A stretch of DNA of 64,000 bases from Dichetophora obliterata. Taxonomy: Eukaryota; Arthropoda; Insecta; Diptera; Sciomyzidae. Under the pieces are notes generated by a model. The model ran no database searches. It saw nothing but the letters and a program-made list of their open reading frames with translations, and was not told the DNA's origin. This document shows positions 1 to 11,731 of this stretch, one piece after another (position 1 is the first letter of the stretch; each line of letters begins with the position of its first letter). The stretch is from assembly GCA_963920525.1 (NCBI GenBank), contig OY986436.1, positions 94,495,342 through 94,559,341 of the forward strand. Direction: 5' to 3'. The position numbers and the translations under genes are program-made.

Positions 1-489
1 TGTTCAGTGTTACAATATTGCTGCAATTATTGAGTGTCTTGAACAAGCCCGTTGTCTTTTGAGCTTATAAGCACAGTTTTTAAAGATGTTGAAAAACATT
101 CAAACATCAACAGATTTCAATGAAATTTTGTAAAATGTTGTATTTTTGGCTTATTGATACAATTTTCGACCATGATGTACATTGAGACTCAAATGACCAA
201 CATCCCCAACACACCCACAATTTTTGAACCACATTTTAAGTTTCTGCTGAAATAACCATTTGGAGCGACGATGAGTTTTGAAATTATGCTATTACATATT
301 TTTACTGAGTTTTTATTTGGTTAGAATTCGAAAAAGTTGACTGTGAAGTAAACATAAAATTTTTTCTACTCTGCGTAAAATTTCTTAAAAAAATTTAAAT
401 TCAATAATATTAATATTTTATATAACATAAAAACAATTTCGTTTAAATTGGAAAATAATTTTCTGTCCACCAATTTGATTTAACTATAG
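1..489 (+). other. 5' flank and putative 5' UTR of LINE A, copy 1
   Basis: There is no coding region here. The first ~41 bases are the right terminus of a short inverted-repeat family seen complete at 43451-43845. The rest, AT-rich with poly-A and poly-T runs, lies just upstream of LINE A ORF1 and is present almost base for base at 43805-44293 and 58012-58500. It is probably LINE A 5' UTR, but the exact 5' end of the LINE cannot be fixed because all three copies share the same flank by segmental duplication. Confidence 0.5.
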
Positions 490-1515
490 ATGAGCATCCC
501 ATCCCAAACAAGCTCAACAACATCGTGCACCAAAAAAAAAGCACCAGACAAGCTTACAGACGCTCAAGAATCACAAAAAATTAATAACGCATCAAGCGCA
601 TCTTTAGCAGATGTAACCATGCATACGGAACAAAACGATTTTCAAGAAGTAATGCAAAAAAGATTTAAACTTAATATTGGCGGCTATGTAAAAAGTTTCG
701 ACGTTGGTCCATTCGGAAGCAAGGAGCCTTCATGCCTCATCAATGGTTCTAGTTACCATACGAATTCTGAAAACCGATTTTCTATTCTAAGAGACTTAAA
801 CATTGAAAAAAATTTTGTAACAAATTCAAAAGAAGCTTATCAAGGTAAGAGCGAAAAAAGCCAAATTAAAACTAAAGATTCATTTTGTCCTCCTATAATA
901 CTTTATAATATCAATATAAAAGACCTGGTTGACCAATTAAAGGCAAAGTCACCACAAGTTTCTTTTAAAATTAAAAACAATTCTATGTTGAAATGATGGC
1001 TCTGTTGCGGGAGAAAGGCATATCATCTTACTCTTTTACCCCCTCGGCACTGAGACAAGTGAATTTAGTTCTGCGTGGCATTTATTATCAAACTTTTACG
1101 GATGATATAAAATTAGCTCTTGATCTGGAAATTCCAGGTGTAGTAGATAAAGTCACTAAATTTGTCACATCATATTCTCTTAAAAAAAAACACGACACAG
1201 GTCTATACCTTGTCTCACTTCTTCCTAGGAAAAAATTGGGAGATTCAGGTGGTTTCACGGGAAGCTCCTAAAAGTAATAATAATGAAATTCAATGCAAGC
1301 GCTGTCAATTTTGGGGTCAAAGTGCAAGGAACTGTAACAGACCATACACTTGCATGAAATGCGATCAAGATCACGAGCCTGGCTGCTGTCTTCTAAAAAA
1401 AAGAGCATTTTACCCCGTTTTGTTCTAACTGTCAACAAAGTGGCCATCCTGCAAATTTTCGAGGCTGTCCAGCTTACAAAGTTTACATTCAAAAGAAAAA
1501 AAAATATGTCAAACT
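490..1515 (+). pseudogene. LINE A ORF1 (gag-like, zinc-knuckle nucleic-acid-binding protein), frameshifted
   Basis: The frame opens at ATG 490 and runs 168 codons with a Lys/Ser/Asn-rich N-terminus, then a block starting PPIILYNINIKDL that matches the pre-C2HC region of Jockey-type ORF1 proteins. It stops at 996 and the protein continues in another frame from 993. A run of nine A at about 1182-1190 shifts the frame again. The zinc-knuckle segment (CKRCQFWGQSARNC, then CMKCDQDHEPGCC) is in the third frame, about 1293-1392. Such proteins coat LINE RNA in the ribonucleoprotein particle. Copy 3 has eight A at the same run and keeps this stretch open, so the extra A is a mutation of copies 1 and 2. 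Confidence 0.8.
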
Positions 1516-1839
1516 TGGCAAAAGAAAAGAAACTCAATGCTATTAAAGCAGCTAACACGGTATTAAATAATTCTAATTTAGTCTCCCCGAATAAATCATA
1601 TGCTAGTAAATTTCTTGACAACTCATGTAGAGTAAATAAACCTTCTTTTGTAGATAATTTTCTTAAAGTTGCTAATTACTTTAATGCTCCTGAACCCATT
1701 ACTCTGGAATCCAAAATAAAATCTCTTCTTAATAATTTTAAGACTCTTCCTAAAGAACAAGCCAAATCAGAATATTTTAAACTATTAGAAGAAGTTCGTA
1801 GAAATATTAGAAATATAGTCCGTAATTTTATAAATTTCC

Positions 1840-4615
1840 TTACTTTTAACATAAGATCGTTTCTAGAAACAAGTTGTAGAATTAAATAACTTAAAATTCC
1901 TTATAGCAACGATATTGACTTCGCATTTATACAAGAGTTACATTTGCACAAAAAAAGTTTTTTTAGAAGATTATAATTTTATTTCAGATAATTCAGCCCT
2001 TGACATTGGCATTGCCATCAAAAAGATATTCAAATATTCAACAGTCTTACTTCCGGGATTAGAGTTTCCACATGTATTCGTCCAAATAAATTTATCATTT
2101 AACGGCATCATTAAAAAAATTTTTACTTGGGACATTGTATTTTCCTTGTAACTTCTCATCCTCAAAATTAATTGATGGTCTTGATAAGATTAAGAATTTT
2201 GCTAATAATTTTGATGGATGCTTTCTAGGCGGATATTTGAATTCTAAAAGCCAATCTTGGGGCGACAGAATTGATTATTGCAATAGAAAATATTTACATG
2301 ATTGGCTACAAACTTTTTCACATGAATTCGTACGCATCTCGGATTCAAAACCTACATATCCAAATGGCTCTTCGTTTTTGGATCACTTTATTATAAATTC
2401 CAATTTAATTAACTTAATTAATCCAAATTATCAGACAAGCACTCTTTCTACTTTTTCAGACCAAACTTAATGATTTTGAGTACCTCCTAACGACTCCACG
2501 TTTTTTTAACTTCTTTTAAGAATACAATTTGGACGAACTTTCAGTCCGACTTAGATTCAGCTTTGATTCCATTATTACCTCCTTCTGATCGTAACTTAAA
2601 TAATGTCGAAATAAACCTACACATAGAAAATTTCTCACAGACAGTAAACACAATCACATCTTCACACTTGGAAGTTACAGAAATAAAAAACCATAAATTT
2701 ACTATACTAGATAGCATAAAAAGCCTTTTCAAAATTAAATATATTTGGCAGAGAAATCTTAAAAAAATTTATCATCGAAATTGTAACCGAATCTCCCCAG
2801 AATATTCTCAATTGTCTATTCAAATTCAGCTTCTTAAAACTATTTTAAAACTATTATCAAAGAACAAGTTGAAATTTCTCAATCGATGCAATTTGAAAAG
2901 AAGCTAAAAAAATTAAACCCGGTCCATTAGCTTACAAACAAATATACAAGTTAATTGGTAATAATAAAAGTAAGTTTTGCTATAAAGTATTAGTAAACAA
3001 TGAATTCTTAACTGAAGACAGCGATAAGGTAGCCGCCTTTAAAGATAATTTTACTGAGGTGTATGAAGAAACCATTCCTTTAAATAACGATAATACTAAT
3101 ATTAATTCCACAATCCTCCGTCCTATCCGTCTTGTCTGAGCCACTTTTCCTCTGAATTTTCGTCTTTGCAAAACTCAAATAGCACTAATTTTATTAATCC
3201 TTTAGAACTTCAAGAAACTTCATTATTACTAAATTCGAAGAAATCTTATTATAAATAAGATTTATTATAAATAAATAAGATAATATTACAAAAAATGCTC
3301 TTCAATTGCATTTCAATTTCTTTCCATAATATTCAACAATTGTATTAATATCGGATACTTTCCAAATTCTTGGAAAATTGCTAAGATTCTTCCATTACAA
3401 AAAAAAGGGAATTTGCAATTTAAATAACTTTAGACCAATTTCACTTCTCTCCAATCTAGGAAAACTTTTTGAACATGTTATAAATTCAAAATGAAATTTG
3501 AATATAAATTATAACTACATTCCTAACAATCAATTTGGATTTAAACGCAGGCATTCGACAAGTCATGCTCTACTGAAGTTTCATAACGACGTAATTTGTA
3601 ATTTAAGAAAAAAAAATGCACTGTCCAGTTTCCCTTGACATTGAAAAAGCATTCGATAATGCGTTCCATGATGGAATTGTATACAAATTAATAAGAATAG
3701 GTTTTGACCCATTTATCATTAAATTACTACGTATTTTTTTTAAGTGAGAGGAAGTTTTTTGTTGAAATTAATAATATATGTTCATCAATGGGATCCGTTA
3801 ATAGTGGACTTCCCCAAGGTGCTATACTAGCTCCCCATCTGTACAACATATTTATTCATGATTTTCCTCATTATGCCAATAACTCCAAAAGCATATTATT
3901 ATATGCAGATGATTCACTTGTGTACGCTCATACCGAGCCTCCGTATGAAGCAATAAGTATGGTTTCTAATCATCTTCATCTGATAAATTGTTTTTACAAA
4001 AGCTGGGGAATTTAAATCAATATAGCAAAATCCGAAGCAATTTGTCTCAGAAATGCATCAGGAAAATGTGCCTATTTTGTTGTACCCGAAAGTAAATTAC
4101 TGAGACTATTTTTGGATGGCGTTGAAATACCATTTAAAAACAGTGTCAAATATCTCGGTGTTACTTTCAATAAATTAGCCAAATTTAATGAACATGCTCG
4201 TTTAATTATCAAAAAAGTAAATAAAATAAAAATGCATTTTTCAAAATTGATTCGTAACAAATTATTAAGTTATAAAACAAAACTTCTAATTTATAAGATC
4301 AGTATGCGTTCGGTAATGGTCTATGCTTTTCCTATTTGGTTCTCCATATCCCAAACAGTGGCAAAAGAATTAGAAATTGTTGAGAGAAAAATATTAAGAC
4401 TTTGCGTTGATCGTTATTATGAATCTCATATAAAAAGATATTCTTACCTTTTCATTTATAGCGAAGCGTTAGCCAAATCGCTCTGCCTGTTCTCTCTTTC
4501 TTTACTTCAGAAATTTGTTTCAAATTTACACTGTCATGAAAACAGTCTAATGGTTGTTATTTATAATTACCAAATTTCCTTTAACTTGTCTACCTTTCAC
4601 CTATTGGTATTTTAA
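1840..4615 (+). pseudogene. LINE A ORF2 (endonuclease + reverse transcriptase), heavily degraded
   Basis: An apurinic-like endonuclease start is visible at about 1845 (FNIRSFLE, like the LNIRS opening of Jockey ORF2). It is followed by IQELHLHKK in a shifted frame; the QE step is the endonuclease catalytic glutamate region. RT blocks follow: a template-binding stretch near 3430-3560 (FRPISLLSNLGK-type), GLPQGAILAP at about 3810-3838 and the catalytic YADD box at about 3901-3912. The thumb and C-terminal region lies at 4112-4615. At least six frameshifts or stops separate these blocks. This would have been the target-primed reverse transcription enzyme; it is now a pseudogene. Confidence 0.8.
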
Positions 4616-5025
4616 ATGAAGATATTTCTATAGAAATTGATTTAACGGCTCCGCTCTTACCTGAGTTTTACAAATGTATAGTTTTGGGCTCTCACAGAGG
4701 CTAATAAAAAAAGATTTCGTCAGACATTTCTGTAATACTAACACAGCAATATAAGCCTTTAATTATATTTAAGCTACTTCTTATTTAGTTTTAAGTTTAT
4801 TATTAGGTTAATTTAAGTTTAACAAAATAATACATCTACCGCTATGACATATGTGCCGAGAGCAAGCACAATCTTTTACTTTTCGACACTCCTTTCTACT
4901 TTAAGCTGCATTAATCCTATAACCCGTTTAGAATAATACTTTATAGTTCTAAGTTAATTTTGTAATATATCTTAAAACATTGTAAAAATTCAAGTATGAC
5001 TCAATAAATTGATTTGATTTGATTT

Positions 5026-6296
5026 TTATTTTGTTATGTTTTATCTTAGCGCAAGTTTTTGCTTTAACAAAGCTTAACATATTTCTAATGCAGTCAGGTT
5101 TATCTCTTAATTTGAGCCATGCAGAGAAGATATCCAGTATTACCAGTCCCACTATTACCACCCACAAACCAATAAAAATGCTTTATTTCAGACGGTTTGG
5201 GTCGTTTAAGACTAAAATTTGGTAATTTAGTTTGTATGGCTAATTTCGACCACTGGACTAAAAATGGACGTGGTCGCACAATGTTTACGCTTTTTTTCAG
5301 GAGATAAGCGTGGAGAGAATCAGGTATAAACTTAATTAAGCTGAAAGTTTGGCAATTAATTTATTTTAAGTACGAGATGGTTTAATGGGAAAAACGTTGC
5401 CACATCCCCTTTTACAACCCACAAATAAACAAAAATGCTATATTTTTGACGGTTTTGGTCGTATTATATTAAAATTTGGTAATTTAGTTCATATGGTTAC
5501 TTTCGGCAACTACACTAAGAATGGAGTATTATACAATTTTTCTTCGAGTATATATACAACGTCCGCCGGAAAGTCCTATTTGTTATATTTTTCAATAAAG
5601 GTAAAAAATATTGACTTTTTAGTAAGAAACTGATTCAGAAGTTGTTTTTGTTGTACAAATAAAACCAATTAAAAATTGTATTTTTGACTACCTATAGTAT
5701 ATTATTCATTTGCAAAAATTCTTCCCGTTTTGCGCAAAAATTGTTTTACCCTTCCCCTTTTTTCAACTAACGTAAATTTTTTTATTTATATACGTTTTAC
5801 AATAATAAATTCTTTCTAGTTTAATTTTAACAAATTTCTTTAATTTTGATATTAACAACATGCACATATCTTCAAAATTGGCAAAAATTTTTAGTACAAT
5901 GAATTTTTTATAAGACATCGTTAACTGAGAATGAGAAAAAAATGGAATTCAAATCAAAATTTTGACTTTCAATGCAAATATTTCGCTGCTACTAAATATA
6001 TTTCGTTAAATTTTTTTTTTTTTAAAGTTAAAAAGAGCTCTTCACAAAAGTATTTCAAACTGTACCGTTAGGTCAGAGTATATATTTTTTATATTTCTTT
6101 CAAAAACGGTCCAAAATATTTACTTTTGATTCAGAAAGTGACTCAAAAAATGTTTTGGTTGTTTGCAAAAATTCTTCCAGCTAAGCACAAAAATCATTTT
6201 ACTGTTTTCGTCATCAAAACAACAAGGTACCCCCTTTGATTTTTTTGGCGAAATTGATTTTTTCCAAAATGTTGTTGTTATATTTTTTACAAAAAT
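5026..6296. repeat. Non-coding spacer with a diverged ~260-bp direct repeat
   Basis: There is no coding signal. Two related segments, at about 5155-5250 and 5415-5510, share the order CCACAAA, AAAATGCT, GACGGTTTGGTCGT, AAAATTTGGTAATTTAGT, so they are diverged tandem units of about 260 bp. The remainder is AT-rich with homopolymer runs, for example T at 6010-6022. The right edge at 6296 is an abrupt joint to LINE B sequence. The same block recurs at 48826-50096 and, in part, at 63035-63348. Confidence 0.6.
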
Positions 6297-8030
6297 CCAG
6301 TGACCTCCCTAAGCCATCTTGGCAAAGCATTCCACAACCTAATGGCGTTAATGAAAAACAGGTGGGAAGAGTTTAATGAGTTGTGCCTCGGAACTATCAG
6401 AACATGGCTTCTACTTGACATACAAAACTGAAGTTTTTCATGCAGATAGCAAGAAGTTTTCCCATGGATTAGTTTGTGCAGGTAAATACAGTTTCTAGCA
6501 TTTAGGTAAGCAGTTATGTCGCATCCAAGTATTGCGTTTCGGAAACGAGACAAACGATCGTATATTCGGAGACCATACACATAGCGCGTGGCGTAATTAA
6601 ATGCAATTTGAATTTTTAACTGGGAAGATGCGCCAAGTTTACTATAAACTATGTCTGAATAAGAAATGATTGGTAAAATTAGCTGTATGACTAATCTACG
6701 TTTAATTTCAGAAGGAGTGACACTAGCAGACATTCTTAAGTTTCGTAGGACATAATAAACTTTTTGGACTATACTATTAACATTGCCTACACAAGACAAA
6801 GAAGAATTAATGTAGAAACCTAGGTTTACTACTTTCGACACCACAGTCAGTTTGCTATTACCAATAAACAGATCAGGGACATCAACGACACAACTTTTAC
6901 TTTTACATATAGGAAGAACATACGATTTGGCAGCGTTAAGTTGAAGGCCATTACTTTTGGCCCACTCATTGATGCTACTAAAATCCTCATTTAACCTACA
7001 ACACAGATCATCAAGAAGCCCAGTTCGTCGCGAAAGATAAAGCTGGATATCATCTGCATAAGCATGAACAGATGCATTCCGGCAAACAATAAAGATGTCG
7101 TTTATAAAAATTGAAAATAACAGAGGACCTAGTATAGAGCCTTGTGGAACACCACTTACTACTAATTTGTATGACGAGGATACCTGACCAACCTTAACTC
7201 TTTGCATTCTATTACACAAATAACTAGACATTAGATTAACAACACTATCACAGAACCCAAAAAGATACCTTAGCTTTTGACACAAATAACTATGATTGAC
7301 TTTATCAAAGGCCTTAGAAAAATCACGTAAGCAGAGAAAAGTCATTGAGCCGGCATCATATTCGGGTCGAATATCATCAAGAACCTTTACTACCGCTGAG
7401 GAACACCCATGCCCTGCCCTAAAACCAGACTGATAGCGTGATAGCAGTTTTTTCTCAGAAAGATATTTGCTAATTTGTTGAGCCATAAGTTTTTCACATA
7501 CCTTTGACAATGGTGACAGTATACTTATAGGCCTATAATCATTCGCACCAGATGGATTTTGCTTTTTAGCTATAGGTGTAACGATGGCAATTTTCCACAT
7601 ATCGGGAAAGGAGGATGTTATAAAGCAATGATTTATAATGTACGTAAGAGAAGTTATTATGTGAGGTAGTAAAAGTTTAAAGAATTTGATGGGAGTGCCA
7701 TCTTCTGCAGTTGCATTTGATTTTATCTGCATAACACAGTTTCCAACATCAATTTCAGTAACCGTTTCAAACTTAAAAGACTGTGGTATAGTCAGGTTGT
7801 CACTGGAAAGAGTAGAGGTATCATTAGAGGTAGAAAAAAATGTCAACAAAAAAATTATTTAAAATCTCAGGGTCTTCATTGCATTCATTACAATTTTTAT
7901 TACATAACCCAAGTCTTTTTATGTTGTTCCACAACATTTTCGAATTAAGGGATAAATCTAGTTTCTCAGAAAAAATCGTGTTTTGGCCTGTCTTACTAAC
8001 AGAACAGCTTCATTTCTAGCCAAGCGAAAA
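6287..8030 (-). pseudogene. LINE B reverse transcriptase (partial ORF2)
   Basis: The main open frame, about 7849 to 6287, encodes 520 residues. Visible RT blocks include YRPISILSPLSKVCEKL, YQSGFRAGHGCSSAV, DFSKAFDKV (first catalytic Asp), GVPQGSILGPLLFSIFIND and AYADDIQLYLS (catalytic YADD). Upstream, about 7850-8030, the protein continues in other frames (ARNEAVLLVRQAKT and a later KMLWNNIKRLG), so two single-base frameshifts separate it from the main frame. The C-terminus is artificial: translation runs over the joint and adds FL before a stop. All RT catalytic residues are present, but the copy lacks endonuclease and its own 3' end. Confidence 0.85.
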
Positions 8031-8047
8031 GATTCGCAGTTTAATCA
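6297..8047 (-). mobile_element. LINE B copy 1, Jockey/CR1-like non-LTR element, truncated at both ends
   Basis: A second LINE family lies on the minus strand. Its 3' end is cut at CCAGTGACC (6297), where the duplication joint lies; the fuller copy at 35383-37569 continues into the last RT codons, 3' UTR and an (AAAT)n tail. Its 5' end stops at about 8047 inside a TA-target MITE, so this was a 5'-truncated insertion into that MITE. The endonuclease domain and ORF1 are absent. Confidence 0.8.
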
Positions 8048-8323
8048 TAAACGATTCGTAATTTGTAATGGCATTATAAATTTCACGATTTAGCTAAGTA
8101 ATTTCCCCGCCATCTTAATGTCTTGAACAGTCTTAATGTCTTGAGCCTAGCTTTCGGAGTAAGCCTAAATCCAAATTAAAAAAATAAATGTTCCTTTGCT
8201 GATCCATTTGGATCATTTATTGATCGCTCCTTTTGAGCTCCTCTGGGATGTGAAAGGGAGCACTACCCTTCCTAGAACATGCAATGTTAAAAGATTCATA
8301 GGATGATCCACCTTTTTACTGGG
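8048..8323. mobile_element. Right-hand fragment of the TA-target MITE
   Basis: This matches the right part of the complete MITE at 26642-27320 and ends in the same terminus TTTTTACTGGG followed by TA. The left part was lost when LINE B inserted and rearranged. It lacks a 71-bp block present in the complete MITE and in the Ua fragment (37819-37889). Past the TA only GCCA of the expected piggyBac flank remains before the sequence changes. Confidence 0.75.
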
Positions 8324-8337
8324 TAGCCACCTTTTTA

Positions 8338-9634
8338 CTGTCAATTGTTGCAGGTATTTAGAAAATATTTTTCATTTTAAACAAACTCAGAATGTTTACG
8401 AAAGTGTTTAAAATATTAAATACCATCTAAAAGTTTGAAACATTAAAATTTATGAAAGTATTATGTTGTGTTTTCAAATCCAAAATATAAAACTAATTGT
8501 GTTTGTTTAATAATCCAAAAATGGTATTAATATTTAAAGATATTTTTTTTCATGTTAATTACCTTCTTTAAACAGTAATTGTTATGGTGACAAAAAGTTC
8601 CTTGTTTTTTTTTTTTGTATTTTGAGATTTTATTAAAATTTTGTATAAAATCTATTTGCTGAAGGTATTTAAAAGGTTTTTATTTTTAGCAAACAGATTT
8701 TTTAATAAATTAATAAAATTAATCAATTAATAAAGGAAGCAATAAATTCATCTTTTTATGAATTATGAATATATTTATAGATTTTTTAATAAATTAATCA
8801 ATTAATAAAGAAAGCAACAAATTCATCTTTTATTCATTTTAAAGCAAAATAATGTCTTACATACATATGAATTTATTTTGCAGTTTTGGTTTTGAATTGT
8901 TGGTGTTTTAAAACTTACCTCATTTTATTCTTCTAATTCAATAAAAAATTAAAAAATTTTAAACTTGCTCTTATTATTTAATATAATACGGTGCTTATTA
9001 TATAATATAATATCTTAAAACCTAGAATGAAATCTTATTGCATAATGTCATAATTTAAAAATAAATGAAAATCTTATTACAGAATGTAATAACTCAAAAC
9101 TAAATTGAAAACTTATTACATAATGTAATAAATTATCAACTAAGGCAAACACATTGAATGAATTTAACTAACCTAAGTAATACAATAAAGTAAATATTGA
9201 CAACTTAAAACTAGAAAAGTAAAAGTATTAAATGTACTTCCAATATTTACATTATTTACATATTTACAGATATGTAAACTACATAAAGTAATTTAATAAA
9301 CGGTTATTGCAACCACAAAAATGTATGTACAATATTTACATTATAAAATTTAATTTTTACAATATTTACAGTAAATATTTACACAAATGTAATTACAATA
9401 TTTACAGTATATACAAAAAGCTTTTGTTGGTCCGGGAAAAAAAGAAAAGTAAGAATTTGTTGTGTTTGAAAGAAGGAAAGAATTTAATAACCTGAAATAG
9501 ATAGAAAATTTTAAAAAATAATAAATGAGTCTACCGAGCCCAAAGTTGAAAACGGTCATTTTTATAAAAGAAAAAAGCAGTTTGTAAGCGATGCCCTAAG
9601 AAAGATTTCGAAATATTATGATCGAATTAGCCTC
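8338..9634 (+). repeat. Left inverted arm of the foldback element
   Basis: AT-rich and non-coding. It pairs with 11001-11434 and 17155-18018 over nearly its full length, from the terminal CTGTCAATTG to the inner edge near GATCGAATTAGCC. Internal features include two related segments around AATTAATAAAG (8715-8825), TTACATAATGTAATAA palindromes around 9060-9135, and a cluster of ACAATATTTACA-type repeats at 9240-9415. Confidence 0.75.
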
Positions 9635-11000
9635 GCATGGTACAGCAGCAAATGCAAGTTATATAAGCGGCTGGTATACGGCAAAAAAAATCATGGTTAT
9701 GCAAAACGTAGTCATTTTACCAATAACAAAATTTAATGCTCGAAACTTTCAAAAATACTGAGTATTAAGAAAAATCCGTACTAATCATGATTTAAGCTGA
9801 GTATTATATTTCATAAGTACACAACTGAGAAAATACACAGCTGACCCCAATATTAAATATTTAATAGGGGCGTTTACCAGACACATTTTTTGGCATTTTA
9901 TTAATGTTTCAAAATATGCAAAAATATATATTTGTGAAAAAATGAAATAGAACTTCTACGTTAACATATCTCTCGTTTTTTTCAATAACGTCGCAATTAA
10001 AAAAAAAATTATTTTTCAGTACAAGAATTTTAAGTCTTAAGCAGAAATTAAAGGAATTACAATATTTACTATGAAATTAAGTTTATACAATATTTACAGT
10101 AAATATTTACAGAAATGTATTAACAATATTTAAATTGTAAAATACATTTACAATATAAGTAAAATATGTACAATATTTACATTATAAAAAGAAGTATATA
10201 CGATATTTACAGTAAATATTTACAGAAATGTATTTACAATACTTAAATTGTATATACATTTACATATATTTTACAATATAAGTAAAATAAAAATTTATTA
10301 AATTGATGTAATCACAAAGTCGAATAAGTGTTTTTCAGATTATAAAGTTATTGAAAAAAACGAGCGATAAGTAGTTAGAGATGTAAGTGATACTTGCTAA
10401 GCCATGCAATGCTATGCCATGCGAGGCTAATTGGAGCATTAGAAGAACTTTTGGAAAAGTGGTAGTTTCAAAAAAGAATCGAAACTCCAAGAAAAAAATC
10501 TAAAGAGTTTAAGGTCAATTTTGAATGTGGAAAAGATGAAGGTGAGAAAGTCTTAAGGCACCGCGAAGTTTAATTTGGAAAAATTTTGACTTTTTAAAAG
10601 TATTAGGAATACTTTACACTCAAACATACTACCATACAAACATTCAGTCATACGTCCGTTCATTCCAAAATACATGCAACAAGACTGAAATGGGGTTAGT
10701 TGGCGGTATTCGGGAGGCTGCGTCGGATGAGCGGACGGACATTCGGACGAATATCGGAAACCCTGGCGGACGGACATTCGGACAGGCGAACCTAGCGGAT
10801 GTCAAACATTCAATGAAGGGCTCAATGTTGTAACACAATAACAATCATACTAACAAACTTCCCAAAAGACGACGATAAAAAAAACAAAAAAGAAGAAATA
10901 ATAGGGGTCCTGCGCAATTTAAGAACTCCGCAAGGAAAAAAATTACCAGTTTGCCGCGTTGTTACATACATTGAAAACGAATGCTCTGTTTGTTAGAAAT
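9635..11000. other. Central spacer of the foldback element
   Basis: There is no convincing gene. AATATTTACA repeats continue at 10060-10270. A GC-richer island at about 10680-10805 contains the 16-base direct repeat GGACGGACATTCGGAC twice (near 10731 and 10768), in a tract of CGGA-type steps. Short frames crossing this island have no family resemblance and are probably spurious. Confidence 0.5.
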
Positions 11001-11434
11001 GGCTGATTCGATCATAATATTTCGAAATCTTTCTTATGGCATCGCTTACAAACTTCTTTTTTCTTTTATAAAAATGACCGTTTTCAACTTTGGGCTCGGT
11101 AGACTACTTATAATTTTCAAAATTTTCTATCTACTATTTCAGGTTATTAAATTCTTTCCTTCTTTCAAACACAACAAATTCTTACTTGTCTTTTTTTTCC
11201 CGGACCAACAAAAGCTTTTTGTATATACTGTAAATATTGTAATTACATTTGTGTAAATATTTACTGTAAATATTGTAAAAATTAAATTTTAAAATGTAAA
11301 TATTGTACATTAATTTTTGTGGTTGCAATAACCGTTTATTAAATTACTTTATGTAGTTTACATATCTGTAAATATGTAAATACTGTAAATATTGGAAGTA
11401 CATTTAATACTTTTACTTTTCTAGTTTTAAGTTG
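11001..11434 (-). repeat. Right inverted arm, inner part
   Basis: This is the reverse complement of about 9207-9634. It ends in CTAGTTTTAAGTTG at 11434, exactly where the BEL LTR begins. The uninterrupted left arm shows that the sequence should continue with TCAATATTTAC, which instead appears after the other LTR at 17160. Confidence 0.75.
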
Positions 11435-11577
11435 TGTTGCGTTTAATAAGCGGTTTAAATCTTGTTTTGCGAGGATAAAGAGAGCGCGTGTTAATCGTTT
11501 GATATTCCGTTTATTACTGACTATAATTTACAAGTTTAACCTATGTGTCAAAAGTTAATACATATATGAACACAACA
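11435..11577 (-). repeat. BEL 3' LTR
   Basis: 143 bp, TG...CA ends on the plus strand. It differs from the other LTR at four sites (for example GTTTAAT against GTTAAAT, and ACATAT against ACTTAT). Confidence 0.9.
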
Positions 11578-11731
11578 TACCGCCGGCCTTGAACGATCTT
11601 AATACGTTCAACAAAAATGATAATAAAAATTTCAATGTTTACATAATGTTAAAGAAATATGTACATTACAAGTTTACATTATAAGTTTACAAAAAAAATA
11701 ATTAAATACAATACAAAATATGAAATATGAT

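Larger units (their letters stand above)
490..5025 (+). mobile_element. LINE A copy 1, Jockey-clade non-LTR retrotransposon, degenerate
   Basis: This is a two-ORF non-LTR retrotransposon on the plus strand. ORF1 is gag-like with CCHC zinc knuckles. ORF2 has endonuclease remnants followed by reverse transcriptase blocks. The 3' end has an AATAAA signal at about 5003 and finishes in a short TTGAT-type repeat at about 5009-5022. That combination fits the Jockey clade. Both ORFs are broken by several frameshifts and stops, so the copy cannot act alone. Copies 2 (44294-48825) and 3 (58501-63034) are nearly identical because the whole segment was duplicated, not because of separate transposition. 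Confidence 0.85.

Noticed and set aside
490..996. Possible host protein of 168 residues, present three times
   Set aside because: The following frames carry the pre-C2HC and zinc-knuckle features of LINE ORF1, and an RT follows; it is transposon-encoded.
10553..10844. Short frames over the GC-richer island
   Set aside because: They arise from CGGACATTCGGAC direct repeats and have no family resemblance or credible start context.
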